Assembly: GCA_026075535.2 (NCBI GenBank)
Contig: AP026547.1
Location: 806,001-870,000 of the forward strand
Source of the DNA: Tricholoma matsutake
Lineage: Eukaryota > Basidiomycota > Agaricomycetes > Agaricales > Tricholomataceae
Length of the DNA: 64,000 nt
Reading direction: 5' to 3'
Under the pieces are notes generated by a model that had not been told where the DNA came from, searched no databases, and saw nothing but the letters and a program-made list of their open reading frames with translations. A program made the position numbers and the translations under genes. Shown here piece after piece: positions 21,899 to 33,532 of the stretch (positions are counted from its first letter, which is position 1; every line of letters begins with the position of its first letter).

Positions 21899-22691
21899 AA
21901 GTGTAAGAGAGTCGCCTCTCTTACAACAAGCAGCACACAACACGAGATACAATGATCGATTGATGGCTAACGCGATCACATGCTGATCACATGTTCTAGG
22001 TTGACATTCGCGTACAGAACTTGTAGTAAACTACCTTTTCTTAATCCCACACTACATTCATCTTTTGTCTAGTCTCTTCTTAAGTGTAGGGAGAGCAAAC
22101 TCCCTTCCACTTTGTTTTAAAGATTCAGCGTAGAGGAAACCTGTAAAAATGTGAACAAATTTTTGCAATGCCAGGAAACTGCCTAATCGCCGATGCTTCT
22201 CCCTCGCGACGCGAAATCTGCCCTGATCAACATCATTGAACACGCACAACCCCAACATCACTGTACAGATACCAGAACCATCATAGAGCACGTCCCATTT
22301 ATACCTGAATCTGATTCTCACCCTCCCTGCCAAGAGAAACATGGTTCTTGCACATTCAACACCCCGAATGCATATAGTTGCTCATGTTCTATATAAGATC
22401 AACTCCCGATAAACCTATGGTTCACCCTGAATGCCCACCATTCCCCCCCCCCCCCCCAAACTGTCTCGTCTGCCCATTAAGACCCAGCCCCATACTACGC
22501 GTAGTCGGGCTCACCAAATTGAAACTGCAACTCCAGCACACCCACTTCTCAGAAACTCTCCCCCCCCTCTCACCCCATCCCCACCACCACATATATCCAA
22601 CCAGACTCCTGTCTCTCGCCAACAGAACGACGAATCTGAATCTGAATCTGAAAATGGATACCAATGAAACCTGACTGTCAACCTGTCCACA
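21899..22691. other. Presumed 5' flank or leader of Gypsy-5; C15 homopolymer
   Basis: A small inverted repeat, GTAAGAGAG/CTCTCTTAC, lies at 21902-21925. A run of 15 C residues is at 22443-22457. No LTR matching the region 3' of Gypsy-5 could be found, and no gene is supported. Confidence 0.4.
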
Positions 22692-23843
22692 ATGAGTGAA
22701 ATCAACTATGTGCCTGCAAATGTTCTTCAACAGTCCCCTAGCCACGCTCCCATACTGTCCGCTGGCCACATCACCATCACAGCTATTTGCGTTTTTGAAA
22801 ATGCATGCAAACATTACTTCCAAACCAGGAAGGTGGACGCGGCGGACCGCATACAAGCTATACTGTATAATTTTGAGTCATCTCCAGTTCAATCCTGGGT
22901 CAACGCTAATCACACATGGCTGTCCACTGGAACGTTCCCAGCATTCATACTAGAATTCAAAAAGAAATTCCTTCCACGCACCTGGCAAGATTCTCTCGTA
23001 GCTACACAGATTGCAATGCAAGGAGTTACCCCATTCCTGACGTGGACTGAGTTGGTCCGAGAAGCTAACGCAGAATTGAGCATTGCTGTATCAGACTACC
23101 ATATTGCAAGAAACAAATTACGAAGCCACTTCGTACCTCGCTTGTCTCCTAGCTTGACATGTCTCCTAGCTTGAAAGGATCATATGATGCGCAGAATGTT
23201 CATGGCACCCTTGACACCATTGCTGACATCGACAAATGGATCAAACATGTGCACCTGCTGGACATGGAGATTGAAGGAAAATGACAGGAATGGCTGAAGA
23301 TTGCCGTCAGTAAGGGACACGCAAACAGCACCGTTCCCAAAGGAAACAACATGCATACAGTCACACCTAACAACTCGATGACCACTGCTACAACCTTGAA
23401 TGCAAATGGCGCAGTCATAGCTTTCATAGCCAAGCTCAGTGCAGCCGAACGTGACCTCTTGAGGGTGCATCAAGGTTGCTTCAGATGTCGAACTTTCTAC
23501 GTGGGACATTATTCCCCTGGGTGCCCCCTGGGCATGGATGTTAGGCCAACTGCAGAAGCATGTAAGAACATAGCCTTAGCTAATGCATTAAAAGCCAAAA
23601 CGAACTACAAGAAAGCACAACCAACTTCTAGTACCATCGTCAATGCAATATTCAATGAGGATAGTGAAGGCGACGTGGAATTTGAGGATGACAAAATTGA
23701 AGAGTACGTCCCAAAGATCATTTACTTCCCCAAACACCTGTGGTGGATGTGCTGCCTTGATGCTCCAGCCATTTGCGCTCCTACACTGATCAAGGCACTT
23801 ATTGACCATGGCTGCCCTCCAGTGCTGATTTCATCTGAACTGG
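22692..23843 (+). pseudogene. Gypsy-5 Gag and start of protease
   Basis: From ATG at 22692 a 160-codon frame reads as retrotransposon capsid (FENACKHYFQTRK, ILYNFESSPVQSW, EFKKKFLP, WTELVREANAEL). Small stops or frame changes follow near 23172-23350. The next frame (23351-23887) has a zinc knuckle, CFRCRTFYVGHYSPGC (C-X2-C-X7-H-X4-C spacing), then an acidic stretch. It ends in LIDHGCPPVLISSEL, a retropepsin active site with DHG in place of the usual DSG or DTG. Confidence 0.75.
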
Positions 23844-24355
23844 CACATGGCCAGCCTCATAATTCCTCCTTTCTGAAATATAGTTAGAAATTCTTTGTGA
23901 AATATTATATTTGAGACTAGATTTCTACAAACAGAAATTCAAAAAATTACCCATTAGAAATATACTTTGAAAATCAATATTTCTGTTTAAATTTCTCATG
24001 ACATTCGAGTGTAGATACTGGAAGTATTTCTGTAAGGCAATGTTTAACTTATCAATTGCCTGAAAGGCTTTCAGAAATTAGATCAGAAAGTTTTATTTTC
24101 TTGTCATGCTTTCTGATCTAATTTCTGAAAGCCTTTCAGGCAATTGATAAGTTAAACATTGCCTTACAGAAATACTTCCAGTATCTACACTGAAATGTCA
24201 CGAGAAATTTAACCAGAAATATTGATTTTCAAAGTATATTTCTAATGGGTAATTTTTTGAATTTCTGTTTGTAGAAATTTAGTCTCAAATATAATGTTTC
24301 ACAAAGAATTTCTAACTATATTTCAGAAAGGAGAAATTATGAGGCTGGCCTTGTG
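23844..24355. mobile_element. Foldback element (CACTA-like MITE), copy B (512 bp)
   Basis: Nearly perfect inverted repeat over its whole length, centred near 24098. Ends CACATGGCCAGCC and GGCTGGCCTTGTG match copy A, with target duplication TGG (23841-23843 and 24356-24358). It sits inside the Gypsy-5 protease. Compared with copy A it lacks the middle 1 kb, so it is an internally deleted sibling. Confidence 0.9.
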
Positions 24356-24700
24356 TGGTCGACATCATGTTTTTGCAACGAAGAAAGTTATTCAACCCGT
24401 ACTCGGTTTCTGGCGCATTTGTAGAGAAAAAGGAAGGAAAGAAGGACACTGCCTACATCTTGACCAAATACTGTAAATTACATCTCCAGTCCCCTGATTC
24501 AATATGGAAATCCCGTGTTGTCAATGCAATAATCTGCCCCGATTTGCATACAGACATAATATTGGGCCTCGATTTTCTAGCCAGGAACAAAATTGTGGTG
24601 GATGCTGAACTACGCACGGTGGTCGCAAAAGAGAGTGAAGCAGGATTTCGTATACCTGTCTTCGAAAAATGTTACATTTCCCAAGGGATTGGCAAGGAAA
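24356..24700 (+). pseudogene. Gypsy-5 protease, second half
   Basis: The frame continues the protease after the foldback element: VDIMFLQRRKLF, KLHLQSPDSIWKSRVVNAIIC, then DIILGLDFLARN, the hydrophobic-GLDFL motif that closes retropepsin folds. It runs to about 24660, where the reverse transcriptase should begin but is missing. Confidence 0.7.
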
Positions 24701-24739
24701 TTGATTCTGAAGTTCCTAGGCACTTACTGAATCCTAGAA

Positions 24740-25330
24740 GACTACAATGGATCGTTCCAAGTCGAGCTACCAGTGCATCTGAAACTGAGGGGCGTACATG
24801 ACATCTTTCATGCATCATTATTGGAAATACATGTTCCTAACGATGATCGCTTGTTTCCTGGTCATTTAGACACCCAATTAGGAAATGCTGAGGGGACCAA
24901 AGGCGAATTGGCAGTGGATTGTATTCTCAGACATGCAGAATCAAGGATTAACTCCACATTTGAAATTTGGTGGAAGACCGGGGATGTTACCTGGATGCCA
25001 TATTATCAAGTTAGCCATTTACACACTCTTCAGCAGTATTTTGAATTACTGGGTATTGCCAATGTTTCCCATCTTGGGGAAGGCAAAGGGAAACCACCAT
25101 CGGATGATCCGCAGACTTTCTTTGGAAATGTAGAATCAGGCCACCGACCTGTAAATAAAAGAAAGGCAAATCGACTCCAGTACCACAAGTTGCAACTAAT
25201 TCGACCCCCCTGGCAAGGCCAGTCTACCTACGAAGTCAACCAATTTCTAAACACTACTAGCGAGCGTTGCCTCTATACTACACCAGTCCTGACTGATAAA
25301 TTTTTGTGTATTCCTTGCAAAGTGCACAGC
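24740..25330 (+). pseudogene. Gypsy-5 pol C-terminal tail
   Basis: It reads DYNGSFQVELPVHLKLRGVHD followed by IFHASLLEIHVPNDDRLFPG, the post-integrase segment typical of this gypsy group, then a chromodomain-like part (FEIWWKTGDVTWMPYYQ). It goes on to 25330, where the hAT relic begins, and appears to resume after 26205. Confidence 0.7.
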
Positions 25331-25338
25331 CATGTACA

Positions 25339-26196
25339 TAGTGATGTGCACAGCTCAGCCCAAAGCTGCAAGCCAGCCGGGGCTGAGCCCAAAAAAGCCG
25401 AGCCTGGATAGGCCATCTTGATGGCCTAGGAGGGCCTGCGGCTCAGGCTCAGAGGTTCAAAAGCCATAAGCCATGGCCTGAGCTGCAGCTTTTTGGCAGC
25501 AGCTCTAACCTCAATTCACTGACAGATGATGTCAGATTGCAAGGAAAAACTACAAATGTGAGTAAATCTGCAAACAACTAAGAAATCAGGCACTCAGGGT
25601 TTTAAACTATAGTGTTTTGGTGCAGAAATAATCTCATTGATAGAAGTCATGTAAGGAAAAGGAAAATGTAGGTACATACCGGTATATACAATGGTCATGA
25701 GAGCAATAACTATCTTGCTGTCATGGCATCATCAGTATCGAGTGAGCATGCATTTTCCTCGGCTGGCCTTACCCTCAGCAAGTGTTGCAATCGATTACAA
25801 GGAGACATTGTTGACACTTTACAGTGTTTGAAGTGTATGTATCATAATGACCTAATCTTTCGGGAAGTTGTCGTAGCTACAGAGGAGGAGGTAGACCTCG
25901 AAGGAATAGATCTAGAATTGGCAGGGGATGCTAGTGTGGCTGAAGAATGGTTTATGTGGGATCAGCTGGTTGTCGATGACGAGGACATGTAATACACTGA
26001 TAGGTAGTGAATAGTCAGTTAAATTCTTCGATTTCTACACTGTTACAAGCAGGAAAGCTGCGGCTTGGGCCTGAGCCGAGCCTAAGCCGGCCTAGAGCCA
26101 TCTTCATGGCTCAGGCCTGAGATTTCAGAAGCCTGAGCCCCTTAAAGCCAAGCCAAAGCCACGGCTTTCAGGCTGAGCCGAGCTGTCACAACACTA
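25339..26196 (+). mobile_element. Deleted hAT element carrying only the transposase C-terminus (858 bp)
   Basis: Ends TAGTGATGTGCACAGCTC at the left and TAGTGTTGTGACAGCTC reading inwards from the right are imperfect inverted repeats. An exact 8-bp duplication CATGTACA lies at 25331-25338 and 26197-26204. The interior has GCTGAGCC-rich flanks around a short transposase remnant. A deletion derivative of an autonomous hAT element. Confidence 0.9.
25723..25992 (+). pseudogene. hAT transposase C-terminal dimerisation domain
   Basis: An 89-codon frame beginning MASSVSSEHAFSSAGLTLSK and continuing NRLQGDIVDTLQCLK, the signature of the hAT dimerisation domain that closes hAT transposases, then an acidic tail. 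The DDE catalytic part and the zinc finger are absent. Confidence 0.85.
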
Positions 26197-26204
26197 CATG
26201 TACA

Positions 26205-26937
26205 CAGGTTGTCTTCTTCTCTGCCGGGTATCTCCCACCTGGTTTCACCTAGAGAACAATGGCGACATTGGGACTTCCCTTTGCATTCACACAGGACAAC
26301 TCAACGCTTACCTAGAGTACGACATGATGCTCCGTATGGGAGAACAGAAACTAACTGTCCCCATCAGATACACTCAGTTTGCCCAGATATTCAATGCGGC
26401 ACCCGGAGTGCCAGTCAATTTTGTCTACATCAACAGACACGAGACCTTGATGGGATCAGGTCCGAAACCAGATTGCGAGGTGTTCAAGGTATCTCCCCGT
26501 GACCTTTACAGTGCCGACAGGTGGTGCCATGAGGAAGCCAGTTCCTTTCGCCAAGTTGAGCTGGGATTATGATGCAGATTCTATGACGGAATGCCAAGAA
26601 CACTTCCTGGAGTCGTTGAAATGGGCCCAATTTGTAAGAGGACGATTTGAGGATAGAGCCAGTACGTGGGAAAAGATGGTGTTACAATGATTGTGAGTTT
26701 CTCCCTTATCGCGAGGTGTCTGTGGCTGTGTCGAGCTTGGGGATTACTGATGATCTCAATGGTTTCGATCTAGAACCACTTACCACTCCTCCCAATAACC
26801 AAACCACTTTCCCTGACCCCATTTCGACTTCTACATCTGCTCAAGATCAGGTTATGAAGGATAGCATTTCTGGAAATGATTCTACTGCAAAGGCTGCTGG
26901 ATTTTCAGCTAAAGGGAAGGGGAGGAAGAAGGATTAA
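26205..26937 (+). pseudogene. Terminal part of the Gypsy-5 polyprotein (uncertain)
   Basis: Overlapping frames (26198-26572, 26499-26690, 26647-26937) give plausible coding sequence with at least two frame changes: YLEYDMMLRMGEQKL, FAQIFNAAPGVPVNFVYIN, VAVSSLGITDDLNGFDLEPL, ending KGKGRKKD. Position and strand suggest the last portion of Gypsy-5, but I do not recognise a domain. An independent gene fragment is possible. Confidence 0.4.
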
Positions 26938-27290
26938 TTGTGAGATGTCACGAGAACGACATCTGGAGGGTGGGTGTAAGGATAGCATGATCTGGGTGAT
27001 GCACACTCCAGTATTTTCCTTTTCATCTTCCCGTTCCATTATTTCATTTATTTTGTCTCTATGGTTTCTTTCCTTTTCTTTTATCCTATCTGTTCTCACA
27101 TGATGACTTATCTGTATTTCCAATCCCTTGCTGCTTACTACTTGACAACAAGCTGGACTCTTTATTTAGGCACCCGACATACCCAAATTCTTACTTATAT
27201 AAACAAGCAGTTTTGTAACTAGTAGGGTAGAAAAATCCAAGCCTATTAAACTGTCTATCGAGTGACATTAGAACTTCGTGTGCTAGAACC
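26938..27290. other. LTR-like border between Gypsy-5 and the copia element
   Basis: A purine tract and TGTAAGG near 26978, a TATATAA-like box near 27197 and a PBS-like ATTGGTAG at 27314 suggest LTR material belonging to Gypsy-5, the copia, or both. No second copy was found in the window, so limits cannot be set. Confidence 0.35.
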
Positions 27291-28355
27291 GTGATTCGTC
27301 ACACTTATATCACAATTGGTAGGGACAAGGGGCTCATAACCTGTTGGGATAGGCAATTAAACAAAATTGCTGATCGCAATCACTTGACAGACAAGAACTG
27401 GCACAAATGGAAATGGAGAATGAAGAGGGTATTTTTCAATTGCGATATTACTGGGTATGTTAGAGGGGATGTCGAACGCCCTAACGAGAGTATCCACCCC
27501 AAATGTGCACACAACTGGTACAAGAACGATTCTTGGGTGCAACAAATTATTATTCATAACATCACCTCCTTGCAAATGAACCACATTGGGTCCAAGAACT
27601 CTGCAAAAGAAATGTACTCTGCACTCTCGGTCACTCACGAAAATAAGGCACATCAAACTGTTAATCATATTCAATGCCTATTATACGAGACCAAATTACT
27701 CGACACTGACAACCTCCTAAAACATCTGGATGTTCTCAAATCATATCGCGACCACATCAACAGATGTCCTAATGAGGAATTTCATGTCTCGGACATGCGC
27801 TTTAAAGCGATCCTATCTGTGTCCTTACCTTCATTGTGGCATACCTGTGTTGAACCTTATAACAGGAACACCAACGGTCCAAATGATCCTGACCCTAAAT
27901 GGCACTTAACTTCTGACACATTTATTGGACTGTTATGGGAGGAATACAAGATACGGTTGACCAGATCTAATAATGGGAATAATAAAAATGGTACTATGGG
28001 GAGCATAAATCTGGTGAAAACCCAGAATGCTAACAGTGCTAGGAAATCCCTAGAAGATCAAATCTCTGATCGAAAATCCTCCTTACAGCCTTATTGTGAT
28101 CATTGTAAACGTGCTGGACCCTGGACAACCAAATGCTGTAAATTTGAAGGGAACAAATGTGGGAGCTGTGGAAAGATCAGTCATCAAGCAGACAAATACT
28201 GGAGTAAGAAGAAGTTGAAGGACAAGACAAAGAAGAAAAAGAAGGATGCAGAAGAAACAAATGTGGCAGAAGAATATATTATGTTCCAAGCAAATGAAGA
28301 GCAGTACAACTTCGATACCTATGATGCTTGTAACACTGATGCGAATGATGAGTGA
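27291..28355 (+). pseudogene. Copia Gag
   Basis: 354-codon frame. Near residue 35 it reads NWHKWKWRMKRVFFNCDITG, the start of the copia capsid domain (UBN2/Retrotran_gag type). Near the end a pair of zinc-knuckle-like motifs (CDHCKRAGPWTTKC and CGSCGKISHQADKYW) precedes a lysine-rich tract. There is no ATG in good context before the conserved part, so the start is uncertain. TGA at 28353-28355 cuts the frame; protease sequence continues directly in the same frame. Confidence 0.85.
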
Positions 28356-28670
28356 TTGATATATTATGATTGGTTAGCAGACACAGCAACAACATCTCAT
28401 GTTATGCATCAAAGAGAAGCATTTACCGATTACACACCTATGAGGAATATTTCTGTAACAGGTGTAGGCAGTAAAGAAGCATTAATTTCAGGGTGTGGAA
28501 CTGCTGAATTAAAATCAACATGCAATGGCACTGAATATATTCTGCGTTTGCAGAATGTTCTTCATGTGCCTGGAACACAAAGTAATTTAATCTCCTTGGG
28601 GTGATGGGATGCAGCTGGCATATGCTACAACGGTGGGAATGGAATAATCACACTCATCACAAAAGATGGA
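28356..28670 (+). pseudogene. Copia protease
   Basis: Reads YYDWLADTATTSHVMHQREA, with DTA at the usual aspartic active-site position (DSG/DTG), then SVTGVG and NVLHVPGTQSNLISLG, the closing motif of copia retropepsins. A TGA at 28602-28604 comes right after SLG; in intact relatives the chain continues into integrase. Released Gag-Pol processing would depend on it. Confidence 0.8.
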
Positions 28671-29415
28671 ATGCCGGTAGCGCAAGGAACAAAAATATGC
28701 AAACATCTATATCGCATGAAGATGGGCATAAGACCTCCCACACAATGCAATAAAATCCAACCTCATCAAACATTCATCGGAAATGATACACTACCTACAT
28801 GGGAAACATGGCATCGATGCTTTGGACATGTTGGATATACCGGGCTTCAAAAATTATTGGATGGAAAAATGGTTGATGGATTTATTGTGGACGAGGACTC
28901 CCCTAAGCCCGATTGTGTTGCATGCACAGAGGCAAAACAACACGTCAAACCATTCCCAAAATCATCAATCAGAAATACCGAACCCAGTGAATTAATGCAT
29001 ATTGACTTATGGGGAAAGTATGCAATCTGATTGATCAATGGCAATCAATACTACTTGTTATTTGTGGATGATGCCAAGAGATTTGCAACTGTCGAATACA
29101 TCAAGCAGAAATCTGATGCAACACAAGCTGTAATAAATTATTTGGCACATTTGAAGACTCAAGGGAGGAATCCAAAGGGTATTCAAATTGACAATGGGAA
29201 AGAATTTGTAAACGAGAAGTTGGAAAGTTGGTGTCAGGAACGCGGTATGGAAATTTGTTACACTGCACCATATTCACCTTCACAGAATGGTATTGCCAAA
29301 TGGATGAACCATACACTAGTTGAACTCTCTCATGCAATGATAATTGCCAATGACCTTCCCAAATTTCTCTGGGAATATGCGGTCCTGCATGCTGCTTATC
29401 TCTGTAACTGATCAT
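28671..29415 (+). pseudogene. Copia integrase
   Basis: The zinc-binding domain (WHRCFGHVGYTGLQKLL, then CVACTEAKQ; H-H-C-C) is followed, after TGA at 29028-29030, by the catalytic core: YLLFVDDAKRFA (first Asp region), IQIDNGKEFVN (second Asp), YSPSQNGIAKWMN, where the catalytic Glu of the usual NGxxER is replaced by AK. Another TGA at 29409-29411 follows AAYLCN, where relatives have an arginine. Confidence 0.85.
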
Positions 29416-31189
29416 TCACCAAACATTTGCCGAGATCTACACTGTATGAAGAAAAGACCAAACATCGCTCATTTATGTGAATTTGGTGCACCTGTATGTA
29501 TTTTATTACAGGGGCAAAATTTGGATCGAAAAATGCAGGCAAAATCCAAATGGTGTGTTTATGTCGGTTTTGAAGATGGCGCTGGGGCTGTAAAATATTA
29601 TAACGCTGAAACGCGCAACATCCTCACCTCAAGAAATTTCAAGCAGATGACACTCCCAGAATCAACTCCAATCCCTGAGGGCATCAACATCACACCCAAT
29701 AGTCAACGTGAGGGGGAGTCTGTGGGGGACATGCCGCCTACGGGTGTAACAGGCTCGGATGATATAACTCCGACTCTTGATCCTGGCAGCAAAAAGCGTA
29801 AAAGAAATTCATTGGAGGATGATATAGACATAAATGCTCCACAGAAGACTCGTGGAATTCGTATCAATTATAGAAACCTTCAAGATTCTTATTCAGTAGA
29901 AGAAAAGGAAGACAACTTTCTTACAATGCAAGAAGTTTATGCAATAATTGCTGGAGACGAGATGACGAGCCTCAAAGATGCCAAGAATTCCCCAGAATGG
30001 GAAAATGCCATACAAGCTGAACTCGACTTACTAAAAGAGAAGGGGACTTGGGAATTTGTTGAAAAACTGCCTGATGCAATCCCAATCACTAATAAATGGG
30101 TATTCATCAAGAAGTGTGACAAAGAAGGAAAATTAATCAGGTACAGAGCAAGACTCATGGCCAAAGGATGCGCACAGCATCCAGGGTATGATTATATGGA
30201 AATATTTTTGCCTTAGAATGGACACTCTGCATGCAATTCTGGCTTTAGTACCGATGCAAAACCTTAAATTGCAACAAATGGATGTCAAAGGTGCATATCT
30301 CAATGGCACATTACATGAAACTATCTACATGCAGCAACCTGAAGGATATGAAGATGGAATGGGCCGAGTTTGTAAGCTGGTCAAACCATTATATGGATTA
30401 AAGCAAGCTGGGTGCAAATGGAACAATGAACTTGATGGGAAACTCAAAAATCATGATTATCAATGCTTGACATTGGATCCATGTGCATATATTCGACGAG
30501 ATGGCAGTGACTATGGTATTCTAACCATCTGGGTTGATGACTCGCTTCTATTTGCATCATTGGATCAAATGATAGATCACATGAAGAATGTGCTAAGCTC
30601 AGAATGGGAAGTTACGGATCTAGGGGAACCACACAAGATTGTCAGCATTGAAGTAACACATACCGACGATTCTATTTCCATTTCTCAACAAAAATATATT
30701 GAGAACCTTCTTCACAAAGAAGAGATGCTGGATGCAAACCCTGTCGCCATGCCTATGGACCCGAATATTAAATTTGCACCAAATCCAGACAACAATGAAT
30801 TAAATCATAGCAATTCAGATGCTAGATTGTTGGGGTGTTTACAATTCATCTCAAATTCCACCAGACCAGATATTAGCTTCGCAGTCAACAAACTAGCTGC
30901 TTACACCGCTAACCCAGGTCTTCAACAGCACAGTGCAATAAAGTGGATACTCAGGTACCTAGCAGGTATGAAAACTCTGGGGATAACTTATAGAAAAACC
31001 CCTGATGAAACTAATACTAATAACCTCTTCCATGGTTATGCTGATGCCACTTTCACAAACGCCAATGACCATAAATCTACTACTGGCTATGTCTTCCTAG
31101 GATCAGGGGGAGCAATCATGTAGAAATCAAAGAAGCAAACTGTGATCACACTTTCCTCAATGGAAGCAGAATATGTAGCTCTCTCAGAG
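29416..31189 (+). pseudogene. Copia integrase tail, reverse transcriptase and start of RNase H
   Basis: A frameshift near 29450 leads into the frame to 30216 (ISHL-type motif IAHLCEFGAPV, PEWENAIQAELDLLKEKGTWE, INKWVF-type TNKWVFIKKCD). A small deletion at 30215 shifts to 30188-31123: LKLQQMDVKGAYLNGTLHE, YGLKQAGCKWNNEL, then ILTIWVDDSLLFAS with the catalytic VDD of copia RT. It passes STRPDISFAVNKLA, then TAG at 31121-31123, then RNase H (LSSMEAEYVALSEAG) up to the Gypsy-1 insertion. Confidence 0.9.
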
Positions 31190-31194
31190 GCTGG

Positions 31195-31596
31195 TGTTAG
31201 GAAACCACCCCATTACCTAATAAAATTTCATTTTTATTTTATTATGTCGAATTATGCTACATGACGCCAAATGACGCTACACTTTGATACCGTGAGAATT
31301 TTATTTCGCATGCATCAAAATGTACGCGGATGTACGAGTGCGTCGGTAACAACAATGTACAATATATGTAACATAGTATATAAACCCTAAATATACGCCT
31401 AGGGGACCCCAGTTGTGTTCTCTTAGGTATTCCACCTATGCTTTCGGTGTGAGAGGCCTTCGTCAACAAACTCACCTATTAATAACCCCTCGCATCAAAA
31501 CCATCAATTCCCCCATCACGAGCATGGATCCCGCCCCCTTCTTGTAGAGAGAACCCACATGGTCTTAGCTAGCAGATAGTGGGTGTCACCCTAACA
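31195..31596 (+). repeat. Gypsy-1 5' LTR
   Basis: 402 bp, TGTTAGG...CCTAACA. It contains AACATAGTATATAAACCC, a likely TATA box region, about 31367-31385, and CTTAGGTATTCC downstream. The same LTR sequence is in the 3' LTR and two solo copies. Confidence 0.95.
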
Positions 31597-32084
31597 GAAG
31601 AACACAACTTCCCATATCTGTGCACCTTCTCTTACTTGTGCATATGTCATTGTTTCACCGTGCCACATCTGATTGCTCATCCTTTTGGCACAAGCCAGAA
31701 GTACTTGTATATACATAATCTACCTTTTCTTTTGTAAGCTGATGCCAGGCCTCACCTTACATTGCGACTGCCAGTGATTGAGAGGCAGTACTCATCATTA
31801 GGACAGCTGCAACCAGACAACCGATTGGATCTGGTTTAGTTACGATTTACATCACTCTATTCGGACGACTATTTTAGTTACAAGCCAAATTCAGTGATAT
31901 CTCCGAGATCAGGCACTGTTGGAAGGGTTATTGATCTGAAGTGTCAAAGTAGGTGCCCAACGAATGACGATTGATCAACGAACAATTGACAAACCATCAC
32001 GTGACCCATAAACATTTGGAGAGGTCTCAAAAAAAAAAAATTTTGAATTTGTCAAAGAAGTGATTCATCACAGATTTTACCATT
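31597..32084 (+). other. Gypsy-1 leader (untranslated)
   Basis: Non-coding stretch between LTR and gag start. It includes an A10 run at 32031-32040 shortly before the gag ATG. No recognisable primer-binding site complementary to a common tRNA 3' end was seen right after the LTR. Confidence 0.6.
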
Positions 32085-33182
32085 ATGTCCAAACCTTCAA
32101 CTTCTAATCCCGGTCCTAATCCTGTTCCCACACCAGCGCTAGAGGCGAAAATTGATGTGCTTACAGCACAAATGATGCAATTAGTGTCAGTGTTGGCAGC
32201 ATCACAGCCCAGACAAGCAGAAGTACAGCCAGAGACAACAGGAGAAAGAGATGATGAGATGGAGGAGATGGTGGAGTGGATGTCGCAGGAGGATGAGATG
32301 GCAGAGAGATCTGGAAATGGAAAAGTGTGCTTACCTAAGTACATGCCCCCGCAAATCTTTGATGGTACCATGGAGAATACAAAATCCTTCATCAGCTCTA
32401 TAGTACTGTACATCCATGGGAGGAAGCCAGAGTTCCATACAGTGGAGTCTAGGATTATGTTTGCTCTCTCATACATTCAGGGGGGGAAAGCACAGTTCTG
32501 GAGAAACGAGGCTATAAATCAAATTGCCATGGGAACTAAACCATTTGCGACCTTCAAGGAATTTCTGGAGAGATTGGAGGCACAGTTTGGAGACCCTAAT
32601 CCAAAGGCGACAGCCAATGCTAAATTAAAGACCATGTGCCAAGGCTCCCTGACAGCGGATGAATTTATTTTGCAGTTTGAAGCAGAAGCTTCACAAACAG
32701 ATATGGGAGAAGCCACGTTGGTAGAGTTTTTGAAAGCAGGATCAAATCCCTCTTTATTCAAGTCTATCTACCGACTACCTTCTATGCCAGAGAAGTTGGA
32801 CGAGGGGTATAATTGGGCAATGTGCCTTGACCGGCAATATCGGCAGGAACAGGCGGAGTCAAAGTTGATGTATGGAAGTACTAAATTTGGAAAGTCATCA
32901 GGAGGAAAGTCCGAGAAAGGAAAGGCGCTTCAGGCGCAAGCTCCGAGGGCACAGCCACCAGCCATGGCAGTGACACCTATAGTTACGGAGTCAGCAGCAC
33001 CAGCAGATGCAATGGAGGTTGATCAAGCAGGGAGACGAGCCCCACTTAAATGTTTTAACTGTGGGCAGTTAGGACACATCGTGAGGAATTGTAGGCAGAA
33101 AAGAAAGATTAGGGAAGCTACAAGTGAGGAAGTGAAGCCGGAGGAAGGCAAGCAGAAGAATTTTGTGGAAGAGTCCCAGTGA
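32085..33182 (+). CDS. Gypsy-1 Gag
   Basis: Uninterrupted 365-codon frame from ATG at 32085. Residues about 70-250 form a Retrotran_gag-like capsid domain (KYMPPQIFDGTMENTKSFI, GGKAQFWRNEA, FLERLEAQFGDPN). A zinc knuckle CFNCGQLGHIVRNC (CCHC) sits near residue 325, followed by a basic tail. The only open reading frame of Gypsy-1 without a premature stop. The last codon before TGA overlaps the protease frame at GTGA, in the -1 frame. Confidence 0.9.
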   Translation: MSKPSTSNPGPNPVPTPALEAKIDVLTAQMMQLVSVLAASQPRQAEVQPETTGERDDEMEEMVEWMSQEDEMAERSGNGKVCLPKYMPPQIFDGTMENTKSFISSIVLYIHGRKPEFHTVESRIMFALSYIQGGKAQFWRNEAINQIAMGTKPFATFKEFLERLEAQFGDPNPKATANAKLKTMCQGSLTADEFILQFEAEASQTDMGEATLVEFLKAGSNPSLFKSIYRLPSMPEKLDEGYNWAMCLDRQYRQEQAESKLMYGSTKFGKSSGGKSEKGKALQAQAPRAQPPAMAVTPIVTESAAPADAMEVDQAGRRAPLKCFNCGQLGHIVRNCRQKRKIREATSEEVKPEEGKQKNFVEESQ

Positions 33183-33532
33183 AGGTTTCCCCATTGGTGA
33201 CCCAGAATCGTTACAATGTATTAGTGTCCAAGGAAACCCAGAGTAAATCAGAAAAGGAAATCGAGGAGGAGTACAACGGTTGCGAATCACGTGACCAAGA
33301 AAATTGCCGAGCACTATTTCCAAAAACCCCTAAATTCTTTATTCGCTCTGTGCGAATAGAACCCAAAATTACCTTGACTGTGGGATTGAAGACAGTGGAC
33401 ACGCATGCAGCAATTGATGTGGAAGCATTGCTTGATAGTGGTGCTACAGGATTATTCATTAATCTGTCCTTAATTACCGGAAACGGTATTAGCACACACA
33501 AGCTGGCACAACCTATAATGGTGTACAAATGA
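33179..33532 (+). pseudogene. Gypsy-1 protease with internal deletion
   Basis: Overlaps the end of gag by 4 bases (AGTGA) in the -1 frame. It holds ALLDSGATGLFINLSL, the retropepsin DSG site, then stops after QPIMVYK. Compared with Gypsy-3, about 60 residues (from the NVDG segment through the ILGYPWL-type motif) are missing, and sequence resumes in a new frame at MTHCPREC (33529). So the enzyme lacks its C-terminal half. Confidence 0.85.

Larger units (their letters stand above)
22692..26937 (+). mobile_element. Gypsy-5: degenerate Ty3/gypsy element lacking RT, RNase H and integrase core
   Basis: Gag, zinc knuckle and retropepsin are followed directly by the C-terminal tail of pol, so about 3 kb of RT-RH-IN is deleted between about 24660 and 24745. 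A foldback element (23844-24355) interrupts the protease, and a hAT relic (25339-26196) interrupts the tail. The coding frame resumes in register after removing the foldback element and one TSD copy. LTRs were not identified; a GGAGGGTGGG tract followed by TGTAAGG at 26968-26984 could be the polypurine tract and 3' LTR start. Confidence 0.75.

Noticed and set aside
22378..22674. Overlapping frames around the C15 run
   Set aside because: Proline runs from a homopolymer; no conserved motif.
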